Assembly: GCA_018697195.1 (NCBI GenBank)
Contig: CM031878.1
Span: 3,909,426-3,973,425 of the forward strand
Length of the DNA stretch: 64,000 bases
DNA from: Certhia americana
Lineage: Eukaryota; Chordata; Aves; Passeriformes; Certhiidae
Direction: 5' to 3'
Under the pieces are notes generated by a model. That model was given only the letters and a program-made list of their open reading frames with translations. It did no database searches and was not told the DNA's origin. Shown piece by piece: positions 26,352 through 37,484 of the stretch (the first letter of the stretch is position 1; the number at the start of each line of letters is the position of its first letter). Position numbers and translations under genes: made by a program.

Positions 26352-29300
26352 ATTTAACTAGAAACTGTCATCAGTAACAAGTAAACATGCCCTGGGTTTT
26401 GTTTCTTTTATTTTGGAAATGTCTTCAAGTTTCTATGCACTTTCACTGCTATTACTGTAACTAAAACATTATCTTACAATTTTAGATTTCATTGATATTG
26501 ATCTCATAAAATGCTGAGCATGTCTGTGACGTTAATGGAAGCTGAGACTATTCAGCATCTCACAAGATCAGGCCCAAAATGGTTGCATTTGGTTATATAA
26601 AATGCATCAACCTCCTAACCTCATTCTACAAAAGTTTCGCATTGTTACAGAATCAGCTTAAATGATTCCATCCTAATGGAGCTCTTGAGTAGTGGTTACC
26701 AGAAGCTCTTTCACAGGTCAGCAAAACACTGTTATGTTGATGGCTCCTGCTGACAGAGACTAGCAAGAAACAAGTCTTCATGGAAAATGAAATGCATATT
26801 TCATTGGAGGAAGTAGAAGTGTTGCTTTGTATTTCAACTTGCTCAGACCTCGTCTGCAACATTTAACCTCATGGTAACTCTGGTTTTTCCCCCATAAAAA
26901 ATGTGAAGTATTTACATGAAAAGAACATTTTTATTTTTTTTGTCAGAAAAATGGGGTGAATATATGAATCTGAAAGAAATTCAGTTTGGAAAGCTTCTAA
27001 ACTTCTTAACATCATTCTTTGCACAACTCAGACAATGCCATTTATAAAGTATAAGGAAATATAAGTAAAAATGTATAAGGGCAACTTCATCTCCTTGTCA
27101 GCTGCAATTGGTATGAACAGATTTCTGAATTATCCTGTTAGACCTTCTACATCAAAATTATGTATAAAACAAACTGCTGATGTCAAAAGCTGTTAAGATT
27201 TTTTTGGTGAAAAGTTATGCCTATTGTAAACTAGGACTTTTGCAGGATCCTGACAGGTTTTTATGGCCAAGGAGGAGAACAAGCAGCTGCCCTGGTTCTG
27301 TGAAGTCTGTGGGCAGAAGTGGATTGCATAATGTTCTTCCTCCAGGAGACATACAAGTGCTGATGGAGGTGAGGGCAAGTTTCTTCATGAGTTTTTCAGG
27401 TCCACAACGTAACTACTTTCCACCTCACAGACAGCTCAGGGCATAAACAGCTTCTAGCACCCTTCCAGAAAGACAAACTGTATTCAAAGGCTTTGGAAAC
27501 CAAGCTGTTACCTTAGCCTCTGACAGCATCTGAAGGGAGTCTGGGCTCAGTTTACTGTGGTGTAGAGAAATTCAGCCTTGCAGGCAACAATTTAAGTACA
27601 CCAAACTTATACAATGCCAGATGAAAGCAAAGGTGGGTAATGGATCATCAAGATTTACTCAACTGGTCAGGAGCAAAACCCAGCCCCCAGGTTGCAGAGC
27701 AATGTTATGAACTCCAGACAAACGTTCCCCAGGGAAAAAGATCGTGTAGCCAGCTCTGCAGAAGCATTTAGGTGCCAAATGTCATTTGTAGCCCACAGAA
27801 GTCAATAGTCAATGAGATGCCTGCCCAGAGGCAGATGTCTGCATGTCTTACATGGTTTAGCTCCCCAAGTTAATTCCACTTTCTTTCCCCTGGGTGTTTT
27901 GAATCACCTGAGACAGTCTTGGGTGTTTAAGAGATCCACATCACCATGTCAGAAATGGTCTAGGATTTATGGGGACCTGCAGGTTTTTTTGGAATGATAG
28001 TGAGGGGCCACAGGCATGTCCTGGAGAGTTTTGAGTGAAATCAGGTTTCTACATTGGCAAGTGAGCAGTTAAAAGAGAGAACACCTGTTCTGCTCTCTGC
28101 CACCATTAATAAAGTATAATGAGTGTCTTCTGTTGATTTATCAAGGACTGTATTTTAAGTATCACTCCCCATCAATTTTTTTTTTTTTGGTGGTTTATTT
28201 TGGTTGGTTTGGTTTAATTTTGTTTTTTAAAACCTTACGGAAATCTAAAAGTCAAAGTAGAGCTTTCCTATTCAATTGCCTGGTTCAATATTTGCTTGAA
28301 AACACAGGGTATGATTCTTTTTTTTTTATTTATTTTTTTTTCTGTCCACAGGCTTACTCATGCTACTGTACAAGTTCCAGCTTAGCTGTTCCTATTGTTG
28401 TCTATGGATATATATGCATATATATAAAAGAAAAAAAAAGCTATTTCTGGGCTTGTTTACATTTGTTACTTGGTTTCTTCTTCCTGTGTAAGAAACATTA
28501 AGTAATAGTAAGTCATTTGTTCTTAAATTTTTGGTGACCATGACCAGAGTGATGAAAGGGTACTTTCATAAAATTATGGTATTCAGGAACCTGGAAGGAG
28601 AGAGAATTAACACTGTTATGCCATTGACCCATTTGTATTAATGGTTGGATATACCAAACAACAAGAAATCAACAAAATCTCAGGAAACAAAAAGGGGTAA
28701 AAAGCCAATTTGTTCCTCATTAAGGTGCTGGAAAAGTCCAAGATAAAACTGTTTAAAATTGATCTGATAAGCTGGAGAGCTCTGATTCACTGATGTGTTT
28801 TTCCCTGCTAATGGTTCTTTACTAATATTTATCCAATGCTTTGAGTAACTATTAATCTCCTAAGTTGAGAAACTCTACAAATGAAATTTCTAGAGTATTT
28901 AACCTTTCATGTTTACTGCCTCCAGAGTTTGGGTTGACTTGGATACCAAGCACTATATTTTACTTTGTTTCTATGAGATCTAAATTGTTAAAATATTGAC
29001 ACAAAGACTATTTAAAACTAGATTTTCTTTTAAATCCTGCACATAAATATGGTATTTTTCCCGATGTGTAATGAAGTTGAATTAGCTTTTGTTTTTCCAC
29101 TTGCTTGCTTCTGCCTGTTACTGAAGTTCCTTCAAATTGCCATGTGTATGCAAGTGTCATTTTTTTCTTCTGTAATTTGACATCAGAAATGACCAGAGAC
29201 ATAACAGCTCAGCAGCAGGAATGTCTTTCTAATAATATCTCAGAGAAAAAGGACAAAAAAGAAGTATCTCACTACCAGCCAAACAATTCTAATATCTGGC

Positions 29301-29421
29301 AATAAATCTTGACTTTTTTTAAAAACGAAAAATTTCCATGAACTTCCTAATATATGCAGCCACTCAAGTTTATCTTTTCACAGCAGAGCTTTTGTTTCTT
29401 CTCTTTTTCTCCTTCTCATTC

Positions 29422-29440
29422 TTTTTTTTTTTTTTTTTTT

Positions 29441-29504
<64 letters not shown>

Positions 29505-29521
29505 CTCCCCCCTCCCCCCCC
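29422..29521. repeat. Very long poly-T with C-rich end
   Basis: A run of 19 T (29422-29440), then CCA, then 61 T (29444-29504) is followed by C runs of 6 and 8 (29507-29512 and 29514-29521). The stretch is nearly pure pyrimidine for 100 bp on the plus strand. Poly-phenylalanine open frames over it are artefacts. Confidence 0.97.
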
Positions 29522-30621
29522 ATCCTATTCTGGTCATGACAAGTACAGTCTTTTAAAAAAATGATCTGGGCTCTCAACAAAGCCTGTTGTTGCAGGTAAT
29601 TGTTGAAATATCAAGGGTATTCCGTCCTCCATTACTTAAGCTTTCATTTGTGGCTTTCATGGTTTTGAGGAATGTTTATGGCTGACAATCCTTTCTTTAC
29701 GGCTCTATCCTTCAAGCTCTGGCTGATACCGCTGAGAATGACCGCATGAGTGACTGATAAAATGTCAAGATGCCATTGTTTCCAGGAGAGTGTTTGGGAG
29801 CAATAAGATCCGTTTCAATTTATCTCACCCACCTGACTTTAAGGCTCCAGGTTTTACTTCTTGAACTGCTAAGAGGGATAACAAAACAAAACTCCCCCCC
29901 ATCCCCTGCAGCAAACACAAAACTTGGGGCCTTTAAGCACTCTGAGATAATATTATGCAGATGGGTCATAACAGCAGCAGTGCTCTGACGTTGGAGATAT
30001 ATTTCACAAAGCACGTCAGCACAATATTTGGGACTTAATTAATAATCTCTGTGAAAGCTGGTTTATGGATCATAATAACCATATTTTTAAATCTGTGAAA
30101 TACAGCAACAAAAAAATCTAATTCGTGAGGCAGATGGTGAAGCAGAGTCAGTGGAACAACAGAATGGGAGAGCTTTACCGTGAGTTTCAGAGAATCTTCT
30201 GCTAGTATTTACCCCTTGCCAAGGCTGTACCACTTCTCAAATGGTCTTTGAAGGTCGCCAGACTACTGATAAAACCGGGTAAAGGGAAGGCAGCAAAACC
30301 AACTGCCATGTGAAATAAATAGAAATATGAATTAATATTTTGCATAGATGGTTTTGCAGTGCAATTGCTCTAAAGCCATTGCACTCAAATTAAATAGCAA
30401 TCACTCAATGTAATTTAACCTTAAAGTGTAAGTGGCAGTTTTCTAGGACATGGATTGGAGTTTACACAGGGACGGAGATAGCTTGGGGTTTCTTCCTGTC
30501 TGGTACTTGTGAGAAGAACTGACGCAATCATAACGGTGTTAATAATACCAGCAAAAAAGAAATAAAAAACTTTTTAATGTGATCATTCTACTTTAACAAT
30601 TTTTTTGTCTCCAATCCTGTA
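29522..30621. other. Unique DNA, possible conserved non-coding sequence
   Basis: No repeat is seen. Around 30000-30440 the sequence holds a TTAATTAATAAT block (30035-30046) and further ATTAA-rich words, and lacks coding potential. The texture suggests possible regulatory conservation, but no direct test is possible from one sequence. Confidence 0.25.
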
Positions 30622-30850
30622 GAATCACAGCATAGTTTGGTGTGCTTTCATAGAAGCAACCTTTAGAGGTCATCTAGACCAACACCTCTGCAATGATCAG
30701 GGACAATTTCATCTAGGCCAAGCTGCTCAGAGCCCCATCCTAACCTTGAGCATTTCAAGGGGTTATGGCATATACTGTTTCTTCAGGGAACCTGTTCCAG
30801 TTCTTTTGCCAATCCAGTGTGCCATGAGGCTGTTCTCAATCTTTTCTTTG
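30622..30850 (-). mobile_element. CR1 LINE 3' end fragment, diverged
   Basis: The plus strand starts AGAATCACAGCATAGTTTGG, followed by GGTCATCTAGACCAACACC, AAGCTGCTCAGAGCCCCATCC, ACCTTGAGCATTTCAAGG and GGGAACCTGTTCCAGTTC. This is the inverted CR1 3' end. Many substitutions and a faded right edge suggest an old copy. Confidence 0.88.
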
Positions 30851-33800
30851 AGAAGGCAGTGACCAGCCCAGGTGACACCTCCTATGCCTGAGGATGGCAC
30901 AGGAGTGCTGATGGTTGCTCAGGTTTGCCCTTGGTGGGGCACAAAGATGGTTTCACAGTGAAGGGAAAGCTGCTGCTCTGACTCAGCTTTCACAGAGACA
31001 TTTCAGATACATCCTGTCCAATGTGTAAGCTACTCATATGCTAAAGCGATTAATCTGAGCTACAAGGATGTAATTAACTGTCATTTAACTAACAACAGCA
31101 GTTAAACTAGCATTTAAATTTGCTGAGGCATAGATTTGATAAAAGGTCCTGAGGTGTGGCAGAACTGCTGAGGCTGGCAAAAGTCTGGTCCCAGTCAGGT
31201 TTAAATTAACCAATTTGTTTTTAAAATCTCAGTCTGGTTTAGAAAAGCCTTACTGTAGCCAGACTGCCTGGAAGGCTGTTCTTCAGATCAGCTTCTTATT
31301 CAGACCATTTTATTAAGAACTTTAAAAAACTCAGCTGAAGTTTGAGCGCTGGGTGTATTTTCCAGGAAATTTTAAAGAAGGAATGTTCCCCTGAGATTGT
31401 GGAAGTCATGAAGAACTTTTCTCTTTTTCCAGAGATCATCATTGTCTAGATTTGAAGTTCATCTGCTGTGATCAGGCTCTGTAACTTAGTGTGACTCTCT
31501 CAGTGTCTCTGGACATTCTACTGTGTTAAGTAAAACTTGTTTCTGAAAGAATGAGTAACAGTCAAGGCTAGTTCAACCTTCCTGTAATTCTCAAAATATT
31601 TTTTCCTTCCATGCTAATCTTAGATTCTTTAAAATGGTTCTTATTTCACCTTCTTCAGAACACTAAAACATGCATTTTATGGCACAGAAGGACATACAAG
31701 GTGATCAAGTTCACTTACTAGATACCATTTTGACCTTCCAGTGACATTATAGACAGCAAGTAGAAAACTTATCAATATTCCTGGACCTAAAATCGAGTCC
31801 TCATAATATTGCTCCTAATTGTATCTATTAGTCTCCTCTGATACCAAGGGCTATCTGCTAATCTGCTTTAACAGACAAGTTAGATGAAAGCTGGAATCTG
31901 GTCACAAAGCAGATTAATGATAGAAGCAACATTCCTGACTTCCACTCTGATAATATGGCCACTGGAGTATTTCTTACCTTGCAAGACCAAAAGCCTGTGG
32001 TTATGATAGCTCCAACTTCAGTGATACAAAAGTTTCACTCAGACTTGACCTATACTGGGGTTAATAATGAAATCAAAGGTATAGCTTAATCAGGAAAATG
32101 GAGCTTCAAACTGTCTAAGGATCATCTGTGACTGCTGCTAGGTTTCTTTGCCCTGAATGCCCATTCAAGTCATCCTGGTTAGTTAGGGTGGCAGAATCAG
32201 GTCCAGGAACATTTAGCCTTATGTCAGACAATAACTTACATCCTGGTCATGTGTCATCTCTCTAACCAGATGCACTTTAAAATAGAACAGTCCCTTATCC
32301 TACAAAAAAGAGTTTGTTTGCTTTTTTTCTTTTTTTTTCCTTTTCTTATGTGAATAAAAAAAAAATAATTGAAAACCACTTACCTGGTCAACGTTATTTC
32401 ATAGGATGCTGAAGTATAAATCAGACACAGTGCGACCTTCATAGAAATTTCAGATTTATTTACAGTGGTTTGCACTGATCGCTTTATCTACAAGGAGCTC
32501 AGTTTCCCCTTGGTGACTCATAAGTAATGTGGTCCACGCAAACCCGTGTAAATAGATCCAATATTTCAAGGAAGGTCATGCTATATACTCTCTTTGTTTC
32601 TCAAGAATAGATGATGGCTTACTGCAGGGCTGATACGACATTTATCTTCATGAGTGAGGAGGTTGATTGTGTGGCCCAAAGGGCAGTAGTCATGGCTGGT
32701 GGGCACCCAACGGGAATGAAACACACCCCATAAAACTCTCTCTATTTTTGTGTCTATGTGATGAAAGCTCCTTACTCACCAGATAGTCTGCAGAATACTC
32801 TAAACGGTAAACAGTTTTCTTTCAACAGGAGCAAGAGAAAGGAAATAAATCCTTATACATCCAGGTTTGAGAAGACCTTAACCTTCTGTGTGGAAGCAGA
32901 AAAGTTCTCTCATGAGAGAAATTTCTTGAACCTTCTTCTGATGCCTCCTTGGTCCCTGCCAGGTGACATACTGAATCAGTCTGACCACTGACTTCATGCA
33001 GTCCAGAACTGCCTGTATCCCTTCTACTCTGCAGACAAATTCTGGTATACAGGTTGGGTATATCCCCTGGAAAAGTCCAGCTCCACTAAATGGAGACAAT
33101 ACTATACTCTTGGGCTTTTATTTTCAGTTTCATGTCTGTTTTTGTGGATTGTTTCAAAGTCTTACTTTCACAAACAGCAAGCATCATGAGACACAGCTTA
33201 TCATGACACAGCATCAACATGTGGAGAGTTTCCAGCTCAGTGTCACAAAACCCACTGGCTAAAAACATGGCCCAGGGCATGTTGTCAAAAAGAACATCCA
33301 ATAAGGTGATAGGCATAAGCATCTGCCATCTTCTGCTGCATCTTTGAATCACAATGTCATGATTTTATCCAATATATCTAGACAGTGTCATATTTCATCA
33401 TCTATATGATATGATATTTATACAAGTATTTCCATTGGCAGTAAAAATGTTCTGTCTTATTTCTTAATTTTGTTTGCATTTTAAAGAATTGGATTATTTT
33501 TTCTTGAGCTAGCAATCTAGGACAATCTAGGGCTCTGAAAATCAAGGTTTAATTCACTATTTTGCAGCATATTTTCTAGGTGAACTTTGTGGAACTCTTT
33601 AAATTATCTGAAGAGAGCACTTTCAAGTAGTTGGTACCCACAGCTGATTTCTCTATACCTCAGTTTCTCACTTAAAAAATGTGGTAATGTTATTTTCTTT
33701 GCCTATTTCCATTCCTATTTACATCTTAGCATTGCCTATTAGACCTCATTTGTGTTGATCCTACAGTAAGGGAAGATAGCAATAAAAATATCTCCCGCCC

Positions 33801-34514
33801 AAAAGAGAGATTTTGGAAATGAGCAGTGGCACACAGAAACAAGAATATAAATTTTCATCATGTTAACGATTTAATCACTATAAATAAAAGATTACCACGC
33901 TGTTCTCAAGCCTGTCCCAGAATACTTTTAGGACTACATCTGTGAAAGAAATAAGATGCATAATGCCATTGGCCCACCGTATTTTAATCAATCCCCGCTC
34001 CACATGTTTTCCAATCACTGTAACTGTGTAACTGCCTGCAGCACAGACTGGTAGTGTATGAATTTTTTGTCATTTGGTCCATGTTTATTTTTAAGATAGA
34101 TGGGGAAGACAAAAAGAAAAGCCCCACAAGGCAATAATTCCTCTGTTCAGAAACCCCAGCCAGGTCTGACAGCTGGTGAGGAGAAAGGTCAGCTCCTGCT
34201 GACTTCTGCAGTGTGTGGGAGAGAGACATGGGGAGCATGAAGATCAGAAGGTGAACACAATGTCCTCACAGACAAAATGATGACTTTAGGGTGAAGGAGC
34301 ACAGAAAGATTATTTAATTAAAAAGTACCCCCCCAAAAAAACCTAGAACTGCTGTTCAGGAACATCCTGACTGACCTCAGAAATGCTAACTACTAGAAGA
34401 CAAGTGGCCAGAGTAGGCAGGTAGTCTAATGAGTACTTCTAGAGTACTTCTAAAGATGCAGAATGTGGCATGTGGGACTGTGATAGCTCTGATGCAAGTG
34501 AAGCTGTTGAGACT
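30851..34514. other. Unique DNA, no gene seen
   Basis: No further repeat is recognised. Open frames on both strands near 32758-33352 overlap one another and show no domain. About 33840-34010 (GTTAACGATTTAATC and following) and 32400-32740 have a regulatory-like texture only. Confidence 0.45.
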
Positions 34515-34647
34515 GGCCTTGCACACACAGCATCTCCTGGGAACTCATCTTTAATATCAGCAGGGATATTGCATCTTATTTGGATGGCCTTGCAATGTAT
34601 AACTGCTTTAATTTCAGCAGGGAAGTTGCATTTTATTTGGATTCCCC
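34515..34647. repeat. Diverged two-copy tandem duplication
   Basis: GGCCTTGCA begins each copy (34515 and 34586). Each copy then contains CTTTAATNTCAGCAGGGA, TTGCAT and TTATTTGGAT in the same order. The matched cores are 34549-34590 and 34606-34647, 57 bp apart, with about six differences. The first copy has about 14 extra bases near its start. Confidence 0.85.
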
Positions 34648-34761
34648 TGAAAAGTAAATGGAGCTCTATGAATCCTGCAAAATGTCTTCTGTGACTGATC
34701 TTTCAAAAGTTTGGTGAATACTCTGCAGCACCACTCAGCATCTCATGCAGGTTGTTCTGAG

Positions 34762-34852
34762 AAAAAAAAAACAAAACAACAAAAACAACATCAAAAACAA
34801 TACCAAAAAACCCCAAACAAAACAAAAACAAAGCCAAAACCAAATAAAGTTG
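34762..34852. repeat. A/C-rich low-complexity tract
   Basis: About 90 bases are almost only A and C, with ACAAAAACA and AAAAAACCCCAAAC words. It is similar in style to the tracts at 727-812 and 44874-44990. No gene lies here. Confidence 0.85.
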
Positions 34853-35874
34853 AGTTTCATGGGCATAGGCATTTGCAGTATATTTTTAGAGTGGGCATGT
34901 GACTTTTCTAGTTGACAGGTGTGTAGACAAAGCCTCATCTATTTGTAAATGGCCTGTTATGCAATTTCTGAAGTGCCTGGTCCTGGCTCATGCTAAAGAA
35001 GGGATTCTGGGGCAGAAAGATAGTATGAGTCCAGCAGGTGCAATTTTACCTGTAAGAGTAACTACACAAATAATGATGATTTGCGACTCAGTATCCATGA
35101 GCAAGACTAGTGGTCACCATGGCAACGTGCTAAAATAAACCTGGGTTGTTCTCAGGGACAATGGGTCACATACTCATTGAGAGTGGAAGGTCCTGGGGAC
35201 AGAAACCCTGGCCACAGCTCAAGGGCCAGTGCTGGAAGACATCCTCCGCATTCTCCCACCCTAGCACAAACCTCAGGCTGATGCAGTTTCACAGCAGCTT
35301 TACCATGCTGTGACCCTGTGCTGGGATCCATGGGTGTGGACAGGGGCTGTGACAGCTCACCTCACTTAGGTATCAGGGGGCGATTGACAGGGATGCTCTG
35401 GAAAGTCACACTACACGCCATCCTGCCTGTTGACTTCCCAGCACATCCAGCTCACCTTTCACCTGAGTGTTTCAATGGGATGTGGTTGCCTTTGCTGGGA
35501 AAAGAACAAAATTGAAAGTGAGAGGGACAAACATTGTCGTGCTATGGCTTCCTCCAGTCCTCATCTTCTGGGTTGTGTCCAGTCCCTGCTGTTCCACAGC
35601 AGTGGGGTTGTGCACAGGAGATGATGCATCCTAAGAGATTCAGGGGGACAATTTGGTGGCAAAGTGGGTGCTTTGGTGCTTTTAGCTGCCTCCTGCCAGC
35701 AGAGCTATGCAAATATTTACAGAAGCTTTATGGCACTAGACAGTTTTGTATGCTATGGAGACTGGAGTTGATACCTTACGAACGTGAGGTAAGCAAAAGA
35801 CAGTTTCAACTCATTCCATCAGGGGTTCTGTGACTGAGGCAAAACTCTCCAGAGGACTAGAGCAGATGGAAAAC
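34853..35874. other. Unique, somewhat GC-richer DNA
   Basis: No repeat is recognised. Three overlapping open frames at 35318-35833 have no recognisable domain and no supporting splice context. Confidence 0.45.
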
Positions 35875-36230
35875 AGAAAAGATGAGAGAGCTGGGTCTGT
35901 TCAGCCTGGAGAAGAGAAGACTCCAGGAAGACCTTAGAGCCCCTTCCAGTGAGGAGGCTTCAAGACACCTGGAGAGGAAGTTTTGACAAGGAAAACTTGT
36001 GACAGTGATAGGACACCGTGAAATAGCTTCAAACTGACTGCTATGAAAAAAGGTCAGGGAGAGATGGGATATTAGGAAGAAATTCTTGCCTGTGAAGGAA
36101 GCACAGGCTGCCTCATCCCTGGAAGTGTCCAAGGTCAGGTTGGATGGGGCTTGGAGCAACGTGGGATAGTGGAAGATGTCCCTGCCCATGGTAGAGAGGA
36201 TTGGATGATCACTGGATGGTCACTTTCAAC
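35875..36230 (+). mobile_element. CR1 LINE 3' part, plus strand
   Basis: The plus strand reads GAGAGCTGGGTCTGTTCAGC, CTGGAGAAGAGAAGACTCCA, GGAGAGATGGGATATTAGGA, AGAAATTCTTGCCTGTGA, CATCCCTGGAAGTGTCCAAG and GTTGGATGGGGCTTGGAGCA. This matches CR1 in sense orientation. The terminal ATTCTATGATT tail is absent, so the 3' tip has been lost or has decayed. Confidence 0.93.
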
Positions 36231-37213
36231 ACAAATCAATTTATGAAAAGACCCCAAATATAACACAACAAAGCAAATGAACAAGCATAAAACCCACCCA
36301 AAAAAAGCTCTTGGCAGAAGAGAAGAAAATTTGATGCACAAGCAGAGCACAGAAAATGCTGAGCAGTACAGACATCATGGGAGTGCTGAGCAGCAGAGAG
36401 CTGCATGCAGGAAAGGAGTGTCTGGTGACACACAAATGCTTCCCTGCCTGCAGAGTGTTCAGCAGCAGGCGGGTTAATTTAGTGGTGTCGCACTCAGAGC
36501 ATATCCAAATGTTCCACTGGTCGCTCTTGAGTTACTCTGTGTCTCAGGTGTACTCTCCAAGTATTTTAAAAGGGGCAATGATTTGGGTTTTTTTGTTTTT
36601 TTTTTTTTTTTTCCCTGGTAGCGAGTACATCCAGGCAGATATAATTTTAATATAAAGGGGAAGTTTACTAGAATAGAATTTAAGAATATTAAAAAGGGAT
36701 TTGGTTCCGAGAGAAATATTAGCAGTAAAGGCAAGGATAAGGATTTTGGAGAAATTTAATTAAAATTTAATCTTCTTTCTAATTAAATTTCCTTTTAATT
36801 AAACTTAAAATTAAATTCGCTTTGTTTAATTGGAGGAATTTAAAAAGTATTACCTCAGAATGTCAATCATTTTTTTTTTCACACTATAAAAAATAGTTTA
36901 CCCTGGTTTGTCTAGTTTAAAGGATGAGATTTCACATGGAGTGAGAAAAAATAGTAATAAAAACATAGCATTTAAATGTAAATCAATTTACTTCTCAGTT
37001 ATCTTCTACCTCATTTCCTTCTCCTTCTCTCCTACTCCAGCAGGCTGTAAATGAGGGCAAAATGTTTTTCCCTCTCAGGAGCCTGTCTGTGTCAGCAGGG
37101 AATGCCCTAACCCTTTTGACATCTGGGCCACTCACTTATTACAGGACAGAGCTCTGGGCTGTGACAGTGCTTTGCAGTTCTTGATGCCATTAATTTTCCT
37201 GCTTTGCCAGTCA
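36231..37213. other. Unique AT-rich DNA
   Basis: The region holds a T run of 17 (36596-36612) and an AT-rich cluster of AATTAA words (listed separately). Open frames have no recognisable domain. Confidence 0.5.
36755..36835. promoter_or_regulatory. Dense TTAATT/AATTAA cluster
   Basis: At least five TTAATT or AATTAA cores lie within about 80 bp, starting near 36756, 36781, 36796, 36809 and 36826. Both orientations are present, so the stretch is partly self-complementary. It could be a homeodomain-site cluster or simply a degenerate AT-rich repeat. Confidence 0.3.
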
Positions 37214-37302
37214 TAATTTCTCTTTTTTCTGTTTGTTTGACTTTTTTGCTTTGTTTTGCTTTTGTTTTTGTTTTTTGTTTTGTTGGTTTTTTTTTCTGGT
37301 GA
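37214..37302. repeat. T/G-rich low-complexity tract
   Basis: About 90 bases are mostly T and G with a few C (TTTTGTTTTTTGTTTTGTTGG). It belongs to the recurring A/C or T/G family of tracts in this window. Confidence 0.85.
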
Positions 37303-37434
37303 GAGTAAACAGAAACAAAGGAACAGAAAGCTGTTCCGAGATAGCAATGCCTCAGGGTGATTCTCCACCAGCATCACTCAGTGCTGCCCTGATGCCCTGC
37401 ACCTTTCATTTGCCTCATAAGCCTCCATCCTGCG

Positions 37435-37481
<47 letters not shown>
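37435..37481. repeat. 47-base poly-C run
   Basis: There are 47 consecutive C on the plus strand (47 G on the minus strand), flanked by GCCTCCATCCTGCG on the left and AATCTCC on the right. Such runs can fold as a G-quadruplex on the G strand and an i-motif on the C strand. The proline run in the open frame 37233-37574 is its translation, not a protein feature. Confidence 0.95.

Positions 37482-37484
<3 letters not shown>

Larger units (their letters stand above)
19733..29421. other. Long repeat-poor stretch, no gene seen
   Basis: Nearly 10 kb contain no recognised CR1 or LTR. The only simple repeats are a small GGCAA/AGCAA patch (about 26327-26351) and T-rich patches near 28177-28230 and 28318-28340. 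Open frames are short and without domains. Candidate regulatory stretches inside it are listed separately. Confidence 0.55.

Noticed and set aside
29338..29556. Poly-phenylalanine open frames
   Set aside because: They are translations of the long T run.
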